From IMG/VR virus record IMGVR_UViG_3300010430_000276, positions 1 through 34,633 of that record: DNA of 34,633 nucleotides; one strand, written 5' to 3'. This document shows positions 1 to 7,267 of this stretch, piece by piece (position 1 is the stretch's first letter; every line of letters begins with the position of its first letter). Position numbers and translations under genes: made by a program. The stretch is from a virus. The notes beneath the pieces were generated by a model. The model was given only the letters and a program-made list of their open reading frames with translations. It had not been told where the DNA came from and searched no databases.

Positions 1-18
1 GGGTAAATAAAAATTATC

Positions 19-26
19 TATATTTG
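19..26 (+). promoter_or_regulatory. Candidate Bacteroidota -7 promoter box for the tRNA
   Basis: The bases TATATTTG match the TAnnTTTG -7 element used by the primary sigma factor of Bacteroidota. The box lies 18 bases before the mature tRNA 5' end. The matching -33 element would fall at or before the window edge and cannot be checked. Confidence 0.55.
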
Positions 27-44
27 CACCCGCAATAAAGTAAT

Positions 45-118
45 GGTCTCGTAGCTCAGCTGGATAGAGCAATAGCCTTCTAAGCTATGGGTCGCAGGTT
101 CGAGTCCTGCCGGGATCA
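45..118 (+). tRNA. tRNA-Arg (anticodon TCT)
   Basis: The cloverleaf can be folded by hand. The acceptor stem pairs 45-51 with 111-117 (two G-U pairs) and A118 is the discriminator. The D stem is GCTC/GAGC (67-70 on the 3' side). The anticodon stem pairs 72-76 with 84-88 around the loop CTTCTAA, giving anticodon TCT at 79-81, which reads AGA. The T stem pairs 94-98 with 106-110 around TTCGAGT. CCA is not encoded. The last 16 bases (103-118) are duplicated at the far end of the window because the prophage integrated here and rebuilt the tRNA 3' end, so the gene stays functional. Confidence 0.95.
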
Positions 119-123
119 CGGAA
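103..123. repeat. attL: left 21-bp copy of the attachment core
   Basis: Positions 103-123 are identical to 34511-34531. The repeat runs from the T loop through the acceptor 3' strand of the tRNA and five bases beyond. This is the usual crossover region for tyrosine integrases that use tRNA genes, and the integrase gene starts 170 bases further in. Confidence 0.93.
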
Positions 124-150
124 GCCTCTGAGAAATCAGGGGCTTTTTTT
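124..150 (+). terminator. Phage-supplied terminator for the tRNA
   Basis: An 8-bp stem (124-131 with 136-143, one G-U pair) closed by a GAAA loop is followed by seven T. It lies immediately inside attL, so it is phage DNA and replaces the host terminator displaced to the other end (34532-34560). Confidence 0.85.
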
Positions 151-293
151 ATTGATATATAGTTAGTTGTGGCGTTTTTTGCAAAATGTTCTGCATCCCA
201 AAAAGTGCCTCGTATACCCCTCTCGCATCCCTTCCAAATTTGCTTTTGCCTCCCAATTTTCATATATTTACATAAACAATAAAACTATTTGGG

Positions 294-1490
294 ATGGCAT
301 CTTTCATACGAGAAAAGAACGGAGCAATCTACATGTACCATTGGTTAGACAGCAAGAATAAAATTAAAAAGTCAACCTGGTTAAAAGTTCCAGAAGAGGA
401 ATGGGATAAGGACTTGCAGAGGCCAAAAGATCCCGGTTTTAAGCATAAAAACAGAAGTGTGGCAAAAGAGATTGCTCGATTCGAAAAAGCTCTTGATATA
501 GCCTTATATGAGTTCGGAACGCTTGATGAGTCCGAGAAGAATATTGGAAAGTTAAGAGAATTATTTGAACAGTATGAAAGGTCCGGGGGATTCCCACGTA
601 CTGGAGTAAAGCAAACAGATTTTATGAAATATTTCTCGGATCGCCTTGAACACTACAAGGAAATTGGGCAATCAAATTATAATAGCTACAGAACTACATA
701 TAGGAGGATTGAAAAATATCAGCACGGGCGTGATTTAACATTCAATGGAGTTAATAAAGATTTCTATGAAAAGTTTGGAGCCTTTTTGGTTAAAGAGGGG
801 CTTGCAAAAAATACAATCGCAAGCCAGTGGAAAAATATCAAAGTTATAATGAAAGATGCCCACGAAAAAGGGAAACATACCAATATTGCTTACCAAGGAT
901 TTAAAAGGGAACAGGAGGAAAGCGATAATATATATTTAAGCGAGGATGAGTTAAAAGCTATGTGGGATTTGGATTTGGACGACCATTTGGAAAAAGCGCG
1001 TGACTTCTTCATTTTGGGAGCTTATACTGGTCTGAGGGTTTCGGATTGGGATAAAATTCACTTGCCATCAAAAGGGGATGTGTTAATGGTTCGTAGTCAG
1101 AAAACCTCAGAGAAAAGTATTATTCCGATTCATCCGATTGTAAGAGAGATTTTAAATAAGTATGGTGGATTAATGCCCAAAAAACCGAGTGACCAGAAGA
1201 TAAATGATTATATCAAAGTTGTAGGGGCGCAGGCCGGAATTGATGAAGATGTAACCAAAAGTATTACAAAAGGCGGTAAGAAGGAGTATAAAACCGTTCC
1301 CAAATGGAAATTGATAACCACGCATACAGCCAGAAGATCACTAGCAACAAATCTTATACTTTCCGGTGCTTCACCCTATTTAGTAATGCGAATAACCGGT
1401 CATAAAAGTATAGAAAGCTTCGAAAAATATATAAAGCTTAATGATCTCATGGCAACAATGGAATTGAAGGAATTGGAATTTTTTAGGTAA
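294..1490 (+). CDS. int: Tyrosine-family site-specific integrase
   Basis: This 398-aa protein catalyses integration and excision at the tRNA-Arg attachment site. The catalytic set is visible: the first Arg in GAYTGLRVSDW (about residue 244), H-x-x-R in HTARRSLATN (about 347-350), the second His in ITGHKS (about 370), and the nucleophile Tyr in FEKYIKL (about 379). An N-terminal Arm/SAM-like region of about 90 residues and a core-binding domain of about 100 residues come first, as in the Bacteroidota phage and conjugative transposon integrases. It starts 171 bases inside attL and reads inward, the usual position. No excisionase was recognised beside it. Confidence 0.95.
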   Translation: MASFIREKNGAIYMYHWLDSKNKIKKSTWLKVPEEEWDKDLQRPKDPGFKHKNRSVAKEIARFEKALDIALYEFGTLDESEKNIGKLRELFEQYERSGGFPRTGVKQTDFMKYFSDRLEHYKEIGQSNYNSYRTTYRRIEKYQHGRDLTFNGVNKDFYEKFGAFLVKEGLAKNTIASQWKNIKVIMKDAHEKGKHTNIAYQGFKREQEESDNIYLSEDELKAMWDLDLDDHLEKARDFFILGAYTGLRVSDWDKIHLPSKGDVLMVRSQKTSEKSIIPIHPIVREILNKYGGLMPKKPSDQKINDYIKVVGAQAGIDEDVTKSITKGGKKEYKTVPKWKLITTHTARRSLATNLILSGASPYLVMRITGHKSIESFEKYIKLNDLMATMELKELEFFR

Positions 1491-1568
1491 TCAGAAATTA
1501 ATAATATATAAGAGCCGGTTGCTTTTTATAATTGTGTTTCTCGAAATTTATTTTGTTATTTCGGATAG

Positions 1569-2003
1569 TTATTTAATTTTTCTCATTCTTTCAATTAATT
1601 CATTAATTTCATTTTCTGTCAATTTATCAAGATTTATTTTGTCTGTGTAGATTTCTCCGTGCTTTTTGTACTGTTCAGTAATTGCAGGAGCTTCTCTATA
1701 ATCAATCATAATTCTTGCTGTAATATAATTTATAAAATCAGAATGTAAACGTTGGATTTCATAAAAAATTCGCTTCATATCAGCATACGAATTTATTGTA
1801 ATACCCCTATAGTTTAATTCTGTTCCTTTCCACTTTAGTGTGTAATGGAAAATTAAATTAAGATCATCCCACTTTAAATAAATATCTCTCTTGCTTATTT
1901 TCAGCGTATTATTTTTTTTGTTAAACCCTTCAAATTTTATAGCAAGTTTAAGTACTGCCGGGAAGTATTTAGATTTAGATTTTTTAAAAGTGAGCCGTAG
2001 CAT
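1569..2003 (-). CDS. Unknown protein, last gene of a minus-strand cargo operon
   Basis: This 144-aa, Lys- and Ile-rich protein has no motif I recognise. It looks soluble and mixed alpha/beta, with an N-terminal basic patch (KKSKSK) and a charged helical C-terminus ending in NELIERMRKIK. It follows the 317-aa membrane-segment protein by 12 bases on the same strand, so the two are probably co-transcribed and may act together. It is very AT-rich compared with the structural genes. Its place between integrase and early region, opposite to the lytic direction, suggests expression in the lysogen. Confidence 0.6.
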   Translation of the reverse strand: MLRLTFKKSKSKYFPAVLKLAIKFEGFNKKNNTLKISKRDIYLKWDDLNLIFHYTLKWKGTELNYRGITINSYADMKRIFYEIQRLHSDFINYITARIMIDYREAPAITEQYKKHGEIYTDKINLDKLTENEINELIERMRKIK

Positions 2004-2015
2004 ACTCTAATTTGT

Positions 2016-2969
2016 TTAAATATTTAAACTAAGTTGACTTTTGTTTAACTTCCTTAATTTCCGGTGTTTAGCTCCTTGTTTGGTTTCTGTGCTTTTAAAG
2101 TTGCGAATTACATCTAAAACAGTAATGACATTGCTTCCTGTAATTTTTATTATTCCAGACTCGTCTATTTTTCTGGTTTGGTGAAGAACGCAATTAATAG
2201 CAATTCCGTTTATGAATTCTATTTCTTTATTTCTAACAGCTTTTTTAAACTCTTCGTCTTTGACATAAAAGCTTATTATTTCATCTTTATAATACCCCTT
2301 CCATTTAAAATTACCCTGCTTTAATACAGGCGATATTATTTCAATTACAGCTTCTTCTTCAACTATAGGGGGTAACTTATCGGAATGTAGGATAAACTTT
2401 GAAAAATCTTTTCGAACAACAGCCTCCTGTTTCGTAGTCGGTTTATTGTTAAAATCTAAAGAGTTTGCTTCAATTTGGGTGATTTTTGGTGAGCTATTAA
2501 TTTTTTTATAGAAATTTGACTTGTGCCATATAATTTTATAATCTTCTTCTAAAATCTCAATAACCTTATTTACGGTCTCATCTGTAATACTGTTTGTATC
2601 ATTTACTTCCTTCTTAATCCTGTTAAGCTCAATTTTTTTCAGTTCATTATCTAATTTTAAATTTTCTAACTGCTGCTGGGTTAATTCTTTGTTTTCAACA
2701 GGTACTCTTGAAATTATAACGGTAATGACGGCCAAAATAAGTGTAATTTGTGCGCTGTTTTTTCCAAGTAATTTCCAAATATCTTTTAATCCGCCTTCTT
2801 GGTATGCCTCGCTTTCGATTTTAAGATCAATATTTAAAGAGGAGGCTACTTCATTTATGATATGTATTATTTCTCTTTCACAGCCATTCCTTAGCATTGC
2901 GTCCATTGAATGCGACTTATTATCTAAGAAATAATGTAATTCTAATTTACATGACTCTTCTTTATACAT
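2016..2969 (-). CDS. Unknown protein with one membrane segment and a coiled coil
   Basis: This 317-aa protein has a soluble N-terminal part (about 1-70), a likely membrane segment (about 72-88, AQITLILAVITVIIS), then a Glu/Lys/Leu-rich stretch (about 93-125) that looks coiled-coil. A long C-terminal domain of about 190 residues is beta-rich, with strands such as IIKITGSNVITVLDVI. The N-terminal 60 residues look compact and conserved in style (HYFLDNKSHSMDAMLRNGCE). I do not recognise the function. Position and orientation fit a lysogen-expressed membrane protein such as an exclusion factor, but that is inference. Confidence 0.65.
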   Translation of the reverse strand: MYKEESCKLELHYFLDNKSHSMDAMLRNGCEREIIHIINEVASSLNIDLKIESEAYQEGGLKDIWKLLGKNSAQITLILAVITVIISRVPVENKELTQQQLENLKLDNELKKIELNRIKKEVNDTNSITDETVNKVIEILEEDYKIIWHKSNFYKKINSSPKITQIEANSLDFNNKPTTKQEAVVRKDFSKFILHSDKLPPIVEEEAVIEIISPVLKQGNFKWKGYYKDEIISFYVKDEEFKKAVRNKEIEFINGIAINCVLHQTRKIDESGIIKITGSNVITVLDVIRNFKSTETKQGAKHRKLRKLNKSQLSLNI

Positions 2970-2993
2970 AGTAAAAGTTTTTTATCAATTGTA

Positions 2994-3170
2994 TTAAGTA
3001 ACAGTTAATTCTTCAACCTTTATAATAATGAATTCACCAACAGGAATGCATTTTCTGATTTCACCTACAGCAGAATGATAAATAGTTTCATCATCTACCT
3101 TTATCCACATACTAAAGTCTATGGATTTAATTGAGCCGCTGTGCTTGTATGTCACTCTGAAATAACGCAT
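2994..3170 (-). CDS. Small unknown protein (58 aa), first gene of the operon
   Basis: An ATG at 3170 opens 58 codons ending at TAA 2994-2996. The product begins MRYFRVTYKHSGSIKSIDFS and contains WIKVDDETIYHSAVG and IPVGEFIIIKVEEL. It reads as a small beta-barrel-like fold with an even residue mix, so it is likely real. It ends 24 bases before the 317-aa gene on the same strand and makes a three-gene operon with it and the 144-aa gene. The sequence AAAAGAAG just upstream could help initiation. Function unknown. Confidence 0.6.
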   Translation of the reverse strand: MRYFRVTYKHSGSIKSIDFSMWIKVDDETIYHSAVGEIRKCIPVGEFIIIKVEELTVT

Positions 3171-3490
3171 ATACTTCTTTTAAATGATTTCGGAAGTACT
3201 GACCAGATATATAACCCGTTTATTATGACTAAAATTCAAGCGGCCAATACTCCGAAACCAATTCCATAACAAGTTACAAAATATTTAACATGTTCCACCA
3301 CAAGACAGGGAATTTGTGGATAAATAATAACAACATGTACTTGGAAATACGAAAAAGAATATTAATTTCGCAATCGTTGATTAACCATGCTCTGTGTGGT
3401 TTTCAGCCGTTTCACCGTACGTAACGGAGTACCTGAAAACATTAAATTAAAGGTTGATAATATTATTATTAATTTTTAATCTCATTTATT
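3171..3490. promoter_or_regulatory. Divergent control region with inverted repeats
   Basis: This 320-base gap separates the minus-strand cargo operon from a rightward gene, so it should hold at least two promoters. It contains the palindrome AACATGTT (3287-3294), CCACAA/TTGTGG arms (3298-3303 and 3314-3319), one exact DnaA-box match in reverse (TGTGGATAA, 3315-3323), and the nested hairpin at 3399-3440. I see no convincing ORF in it. The mixture would suit an operator region or a replication origin; neither is proven. Confidence 0.4.
3399..3440. repeat. Nested inverted repeat upstream of the 170-aa gene
   Basis: The outer arms GTTTTCAG (3399-3406) and CTGAAAAC (3433-3440) are perfect complements. 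Inside, CCGTT (3407-3411) pairs with AACGG (3423-3427), leaving AGTAC unpaired on the right side. No T run follows, so it is not an ordinary terminator. It could be an operator or a structured 5' leader. Confidence 0.5.
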
Positions 3491-4003
3491 ATGAGTAACA
3501 TTTTTAATGTTTTTGATTTCGTAGCAGAAGATGCTACCTATGACGAGAGTGATGTTTTTAACACAGTGATTAACCAGGTAGAGTACACGTACGATCCCGA
3601 AAGTGACGTATTTGAATCGCATTCTGATATGCTTAAAGCATATTATAGCTACCAATACCAAACTGATATCACGCAATATATTGTGTGGCCGGAATGGGAA
3701 GGTGAGCCGAATGACGTAACCGAAGCGTACCGGAGGGATTTGGAAGTTTATCATCTAATCATGCAAGAGAAATCTTGGGAAGATGGTTTCAATTCAATGG
3801 TACAACATACTCTTACTGAAAAGGCAAAAAAAGCGTATCGAAAAATTCAAAAAACCAAAAGGGAGGCGGAAGTTAAACTTTTGAATGAGTTAGACGATAT
3901 TGCAATGGATGCTTTTGATGAAATGGATACTTACTTGAAAAGTCGTGATCTCACGCCAGAAGAAGCTGCTGAAGCTAAGGAAAGATTATTTAAACAAAAT
4001 TAA
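3491..4003 (+). CDS. Strongly acidic orphan protein (170 aa)
   Basis: The product has no recognised domain. Residues 1-110 carry about 24 Asp/Glu against about four Lys/Arg and are rich in Tyr, Phe and Trp. Residues 111-170 form a Lys/Glu-rich helical region (TEKAKKAYRKIQKTKREAE, then DDIAMDAFDEMDTYL). The gene is monocistronic, with a strong terminator 8 bases downstream. An acidic, aromatic surface beside a restriction-modification locus recalls DNA-mimic anti-restriction proteins, but phage scaffolding or single-strand-binding accessory roles fit as well. Function unknown. Confidence 0.7.
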   Translation: MSNIFNVFDFVAEDATYDESDVFNTVINQVEYTYDPESDVFESHSDMLKAYYSYQYQTDITQYIVWPEWEGEPNDVTEAYRRDLEVYHLIMQEKSWEDGFNSMVQHTLTEKAKKAYRKIQKTKREAEVKLLNELDDIAMDAFDEMDTYLKSRDLTPEEAAEAKERLFKQN

Positions 4004-4010
4004 TTTTGTA

Positions 4011-4043
4011 GGAGCTGCCTCTACCGGTGGCTCCTTTTTTTTT
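4011..4043. terminator. Terminator between convergent genes
   Basis: A 9-bp stem (4011-4019 with 4026-4034, two wobble pairs) with loop TCTACC is followed by nine T on the plus strand. It ends the 170-aa gene and separates it from the convergent methyltransferase gene. Confidence 0.85.
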
Positions 4044-4054
4044 ATTCAATTATA

Positions 4055-5260
4055 TTACGATTCAATGATAGGTGCTTTATTTTTCTGTTCCCTTATTGAT
4101 TCATCTGTCCATTGACCATTCTTAACTCTTTTTGTTTTTATTTTGTCTGGAAATAGCTTATTGTAATTTTCACGGTATCTAGATAAGTTTTGCTTTTCCA
4201 ATTCAATATTATCGAATCTTCTTATAATATCATCAACAGGTCCAAGCTCAACCCCAAGCCATTTTCTTTCCTTCATTTCCGCAACAATATATGACGTACC
4301 GGAGCCGCCAAATGGGTCAAAAATTAAATCTCCTGGCTCTGAAGACATTTCAATAATTCTATCAAGCAATTTTATAGATAGTTCATTGGCGTCTTTACGA
4401 CCTTTATATTTAGAGTGACGAACAGGAGGTATATCATACCAAACATCCGTCATATTAATTCCTTTAGGATTCATTTTGTCCTTATAACCACCGTAGTCTT
4501 TAATGTCTCCATAACACTTCGGGCAGGTTTCCATTGCTAATCTATCTGGATGAAACGTATTAGGTCTTTCTCCTTTAATATAGTACAGTAAAGAATAGTG
4601 AGAAGGATATAATTTCCCTTGTATTGGTAAGGAGAATTTTATATCAGTAGAAATCCAATGTCTAAATGACAAGCGTTGGTTTAGGTATTCAGAAAAATAG
4701 GTATTCCATTTTGGTATATTCCAGAGAAATAAACTTCCCCCTTTTTTTAAGGTTCTTATACATTCCTCTAACCAAGTCTCCGTCCAATTAATATATTCTA
4801 AATTTGAAAGATTATCGTCCATACCTGAAGGATAAAATTTATTTAGATTGAAAGGAGGATCTGCAAAAATCAGGTCAAAGGTTTCATCCTCTACTTTAGA
4901 TAAAAGAGATAGGCAATCACCTCGGAATAATTTACCGTTTTTAGTTTCAAATTTTTCCTTGTGGTTTTGCTCAACTGTCTTAGATCCGTTAAGATTTTTT
5001 AATATGTATGGTGCGTGGTGGCTAATCAGTTTTTTAAGTTCTGAATTATAAATGCCCATTTTGAGCATTATTTCCTCTTTTGGGATATTTAGATTTTTAA
5101 AAATTGAATCTAGCGTATTTTTATCCGGTAGAATATTATTAGTATTGTAGTGGTCCAGCTCTTTAGCCGAAACTTTGATTAAACGAGCAAGTTTTATAAC
5201 CTCTTGACGATTAGCAGCATCTATTCCCAATGCACTGTATAGTGGATTCTTCAGATTCAT
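4055..5260 (-). CDS. Type II DNA methyltransferase, beta class, of the prophage R-M system
   Basis: This 401-aa enzyme protects the restriction target by transferring methyl from S-adenosylmethionine to an amino group of adenine (N6) or cytosine (N4). Motif IV DPPF is at 134-137 and the SAM-binding motif I DPFGGSGTS at 315-323. This order, catalytic motif before SAM motif, defines the beta class. A lone CPKC pair (246-249) sits in the target-recognition region. Residues about 15-60 look like a helix-turn-helix (RQEVIKLARLIKVSAKEL), as in methylases that also autoregulate. It diverges from the C and endonuclease genes, and its probable -7 box lies at 5277-5284. Whether it is N4 or N6 specific cannot be told from DPPF alone. 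Confidence 0.9.
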   Translation of the reverse strand: MNLKNPLYSALGIDAANRQEVIKLARLIKVSAKELDHYNTNNILPDKNTLDSIFKNLNIPKEEIMLKMGIYNSELKKLISHHAPYILKNLNGSKTVEQNHKEKFETKNGKLFRGDCLSLLSKVEDETFDLIFADPPFNLNKFYPSGMDDNLSNLEYINWTETWLEECIRTLKKGGSLFLWNIPKWNTYFSEYLNQRLSFRHWISTDIKFSLPIQGKLYPSHYSLLYYIKGERPNTFHPDRLAMETCPKCYGDIKDYGGYKDKMNPKGINMTDVWYDIPPVRHSKYKGRKDANELSIKLLDRIIEMSSEPGDLIFDPFGGSGTSYIVAEMKERKWLGVELGPVDDIIRRFDNIELEKQNLSRYRENYNKLFPDKIKTKRVKNGQWTDESIREQKNKAPIIES

Positions 5261-5276
5261 TTGTCTTATTTTGTGC

Positions 5277-5355
5277 CAAATATACTAAAATCTATAGTGA
5301 CTATAGTCTGTAGTTTAAAAATAATTTTTTGATGACTTTTGTTAGTACTAAAGTC
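5277..5355. promoter_or_regulatory. Divergent R-M promoter region with C-box-like operators
   Basis: On the minus strand 5284-5277 reads TATATTTG, an exact TAnnTTTG -7 box 16 bases before the methylase ATG. The perfect palindrome GACTATAGTC (5299-5308) lies where its -33 element should be. A second inverted repeat, GACTTT (5334-5339) and AAAGTC (5350-5355), sits just before the C gene ATG at 5362. GACT/AGTC half-sites are characteristic of controller-protein C-boxes. I infer that C protein at the first site affects the methylase promoter and that the second site autoregulates C and the endonuclease. Confidence 0.6.
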
Positions 5356-5361
5356 TGAATT

Positions 5362-5589
5362 ATGATTGAAACTATATTTGGCTTAGTTCTTAAAGAAATT
5401 AGGACAGAAAGTAAAATTTCTCAGGAAAAACTTGCGGAATACTGTAACCTCGATAGGACTTATATATCCTTATTGGAGAGGGGGTTGAGGCAGCCAACAA
5501 TTACTACAATTTTTAAATTATCAAAAGCTCTAGGTATTACTCCGAGCGAATTAGTAAAAAAAATAGAAATACGATATGAAAATCAATAA
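5362..5589 (+). CDS. Controller (C) protein of the R-M system, XRE-type HTH
   Basis: This 75-aa DNA-binding protein has one XRE helix-turn-helix: SQEKLAEYCNLDRTYISLLE (about 20-39), followed by the family motif RGLRQPTITTIFKLSKALGI. Size and composition are those of C proteins, which delay endonuclease synthesis until the host DNA is methylated. The ATG is only 6 bases past an AAAGTC half-site, leaving no room for a ribosome binding site between operator and start. Some C genes are leaderless, which would fit. The last 14 bases overlap the endonuclease gene. It could also be read as the phage repressor, but its neighbours argue for a C protein. Confidence 0.85.
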   Translation: MIETIFGLVLKEIRTESKISQEKLAEYCNLDRTYISLLERGLRQPTITTIFKLSKALGITPSELVKKIEIRYENQ

Positions 5590-6166
5590 TGAGAACCTGT
5601 TTATTAGTAATGGCGAATTTTCGCAATCAGATGAGTTTAATCAAATTTTAGAAGAATTAAGAATCGCAATCGCATCCGTTACTTGGGGTAGTGAAGAAAG
5701 TTTTATTGTAAATCCAACTAAAAAAGGAAACGGTGTTGTGCCCATAAAATCAAATTTTATTGAAACTCTTGAATCTTTCGGGTGGGTAGCAGAAAAGAGA
5801 ATGAGCTTTGCCGACGGTATGAATCCTGGTCCTGTTGACGTTATTAAGGAAACTAGTTTTGGTGATTTCGCAGTAGAATGGGAAACCGGTAATATTTCAT
5901 CATCGCACCGAGCACTTAATAAAATAGCAGTTGGAATTATACAAAATGCGATAATTGGGGGCATATTAATTTTACCGATAAAAAAGCTAGCACAATACCT
6001 TACAGACAGGATAGGGAATTATGAAGAGCTTGCTCCTTATTTTCCTTTGTATGAAAACGTATCCGTTGATTCTGGGATTATTGGTGTAATTTCAGTCGAT
6101 TATGATGATGTTTCTAAAGATTCTTCTTTAATACCTAAGGGCAAGGATGGATATGCTAAGAAGTAA
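5576..6166 (+). CDS. Type II restriction endonuclease, BamHI/BglII-like
   Basis: This 196-aa protein is the length of this family. The probable PD-(D/E)xK-variant active site is D88 in GPVDVIK, with E101 and E103 in AVEWETGNISSSHRALNKI. The spacing D-x12-E-x-E matches the D, E-x-E catalytic set of BamHI-type enzymes, and the run after it is typical of the BglII/BstYI group. By analogy the target could be a GATC-centred palindrome, but that is only a guess. The gene overlaps the C gene by 14 bases and diverges from the methylase, the layout of several type II systems. No damage is seen. Confidence 0.8.
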   Translation: MKINNENLFISNGEFSQSDEFNQILEELRIAIASVTWGSEESFIVNPTKKGNGVVPIKSNFIETLESFGWVAEKRMSFADGMNPGPVDVIKETSFGDFAVEWETGNISSSHRALNKIAVGIIQNAIIGGILILPIKKLAQYLTDRIGNYEELAPYFPLYENVSVDSGIIGVISVDYDDVSKDSSLIPKGKDGYAKK

Positions 6167-6173
6167 TGATAAA

Positions 6174-6210
6174 ATAACGATTTGGTAGGTAGTTCTTACC
6201 AAATCGTTAT
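6174..6210. terminator. Long perfect hairpin between convergent genes
   Basis: The 14-bp arms at 6174-6187 and 6197-6210 are perfect complements around a 9-base loop. The hairpin sits between the endonuclease stop and the end of the minus-strand nucleotidyltransferase gene. A T-rich tract follows only on the minus-strand side, so it may mainly stop the leftward transcript. Confidence 0.7.
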
Positions 6211-6257
6211 AAAGTGGATTACTTTATGGTTTTTATATTAATTAAGTTGTGCTAAGC

Positions 6258-6617
6258 TTATATAAAAGCAATTTTTCCCTGATTGATTCTTTCAAATTCT
6301 TTATTAGGACTTGCAGAGTTTAAAAGAATAATATGGTAATGTTTTGAGGTAGTTTCATTTTCCTTGAAACCATACATCCCGTTCATTTTGTGTGGGCTAA
6401 TAGGAATACTCAACTCAAGATTGAGTAATTCGTGTTTTACGAGCTCATAATTCTCTTTACAATAAATTACCACATCAACATCATTTGCTTTATTAAACGG
6501 CTTTTCTAACATTGATCCAAAGACTCCAATTTTCTCAATTTTATTTGTAAGCTTTCTTTTGATGATATTAATATCATCTGAAATCATTTTAATGTTTTTT
6601 TCTAATAAATTTTTCAT
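6258..6617 (-). CDS. Minimal nucleotidyltransferase (MNT-like)
   Basis: This 119-aa protein contains the pol-beta-fold nucleotidyltransferase signature: GVFGS (about 32-36), then a gap of about 11 residues, then DVDVVIY with two metal-binding Asp. A later beta strand, YHIILLN, sits where the third acidic ligand is expected and lacks an obvious Asp. Proteins of this size usually act as antitoxins that AMPylate a HEPN toxin, or are orphan NTases. Here the partner is not a HEPN protein: its ATG overlaps the stop of an upstream gene with a membrane anchor (6614-7267). It is too short for a CBASS cyclase, which is normally near 300 residues or more. Confidence 0.75.
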   Translation of the reverse strand: MKNLLEKNIKMISDDINIIKRKLTNKIEKIGVFGSMLEKPFNKANDVDVVIYCKENYELVKHELLNLELSIPISPHKMNGMYGFKENETTSKHYHIILLNSASPNKEFERINQGKIAFI

Positions 6618-7267
6618 GGTAGTATCAATTTAAGAATTAGTTCATAATATTTGGGAATTAAATAACCTCCTAGAGCCGTTAATATAAAATAAAAAAAATT
6701 GTTGAACTTTGATAATTTTAAACTTGCTACATAGGATATTGCAGTAGGTTTTTGTGTTGGAATATCGTGAAAAGTGTAATTATTCAATGATTCAAAGGTA
6801 AACCTAGGAATTGCGTGTTCGATTCGATAAAATTTATTATTGAGACTTAAATTTATTTTTAGTTCCATACATTGGCAACCAAAACTTTTAATAAAAACCA
6901 TTCCGTATTTCTTACCGAATAATGATTTCTTCAAAATTTCAAAATCAACTTTATTGGTATATTCTATAATGAATGAAAAAGACTTATTTAACTGAATATG
7001 TTCTTCTATAAATATTTTTACTTTAACAATTCCACTATTTAATATTTCCTTTTTGCGGTTAAGATCATTACCTATCAGATCTTTTGCGCTGTGAAATTCA
7101 AATCCTTCTATTGGAGAGGAAATTTCCCAGCACTTTGCGCTTTCGTGAATCTGAGTAACAGTAAACTGTACCTTATAATTTGCTTTTTCAAAATTTTTCC
7201 AAACGGTACAATTTATTATACAGCTTTCTATTTTATATGTCTCAGTATTTTCAAAAAGTTTACCCAT
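6614..7267 (-). CDS. Unknown protein with C-terminal membrane anchor, partner of the NTase
   Basis: This 217-aa protein has about 175 residues of mainly beta-strand-like sequence (for example GIVKVKIFIEEHIQLNKSFS) followed by a hydrophobic C-terminal segment (about 188-216, FFYFILTALGGYLIPKYYEL). That fits a cytoplasmic or exposed beta-sandwich tethered by its C-terminus. Its stop overlaps the NTase start as ATGA, so the two are translationally coupled. I do not recognise the family. As a membrane protein coupled to a nucleotidyltransferase it may be an effector or sensor in a two-gene defence or toxin-antitoxin unit. Confidence 0.65.
   Translation of the reverse strand: MGKLFENTETYKIESCIINCTVWKNFEKANYKVQFTVTQIHESAKCWEISSPIEGFEFHSAKDLIGNDLNRKKEILNSGIVKVKIFIEEHIQLNKSFSFIIEYTNKVDFEILKKSLFGKKYGMVFIKSFGCQCMELKINLSLNNKFYRIEHAIPRFTFESLNNYTFHDIPTQKPTAISYVASLKLSKFNNFFYFILTALGGYLIPKYYELILKLILP

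Noticed and set aside
18-263. Minus-strand frame of 81 codons across the tRNA
   Set aside because: It is antisense to the tRNA and attL, and its translation follows from the tRNA sequence.
3315-3323. DnaA box as proof of an origin
   Set aside because: A single 9-base match is weak and the same 9-mer occurs inside the ABC-GNAT gene at 11703-11711.
6258-7267. CBASS-type cyclase and effector
   Set aside because: The nucleotidyltransferase is far too short for a CD-NTase and no known CBASS effector domain was recognised.
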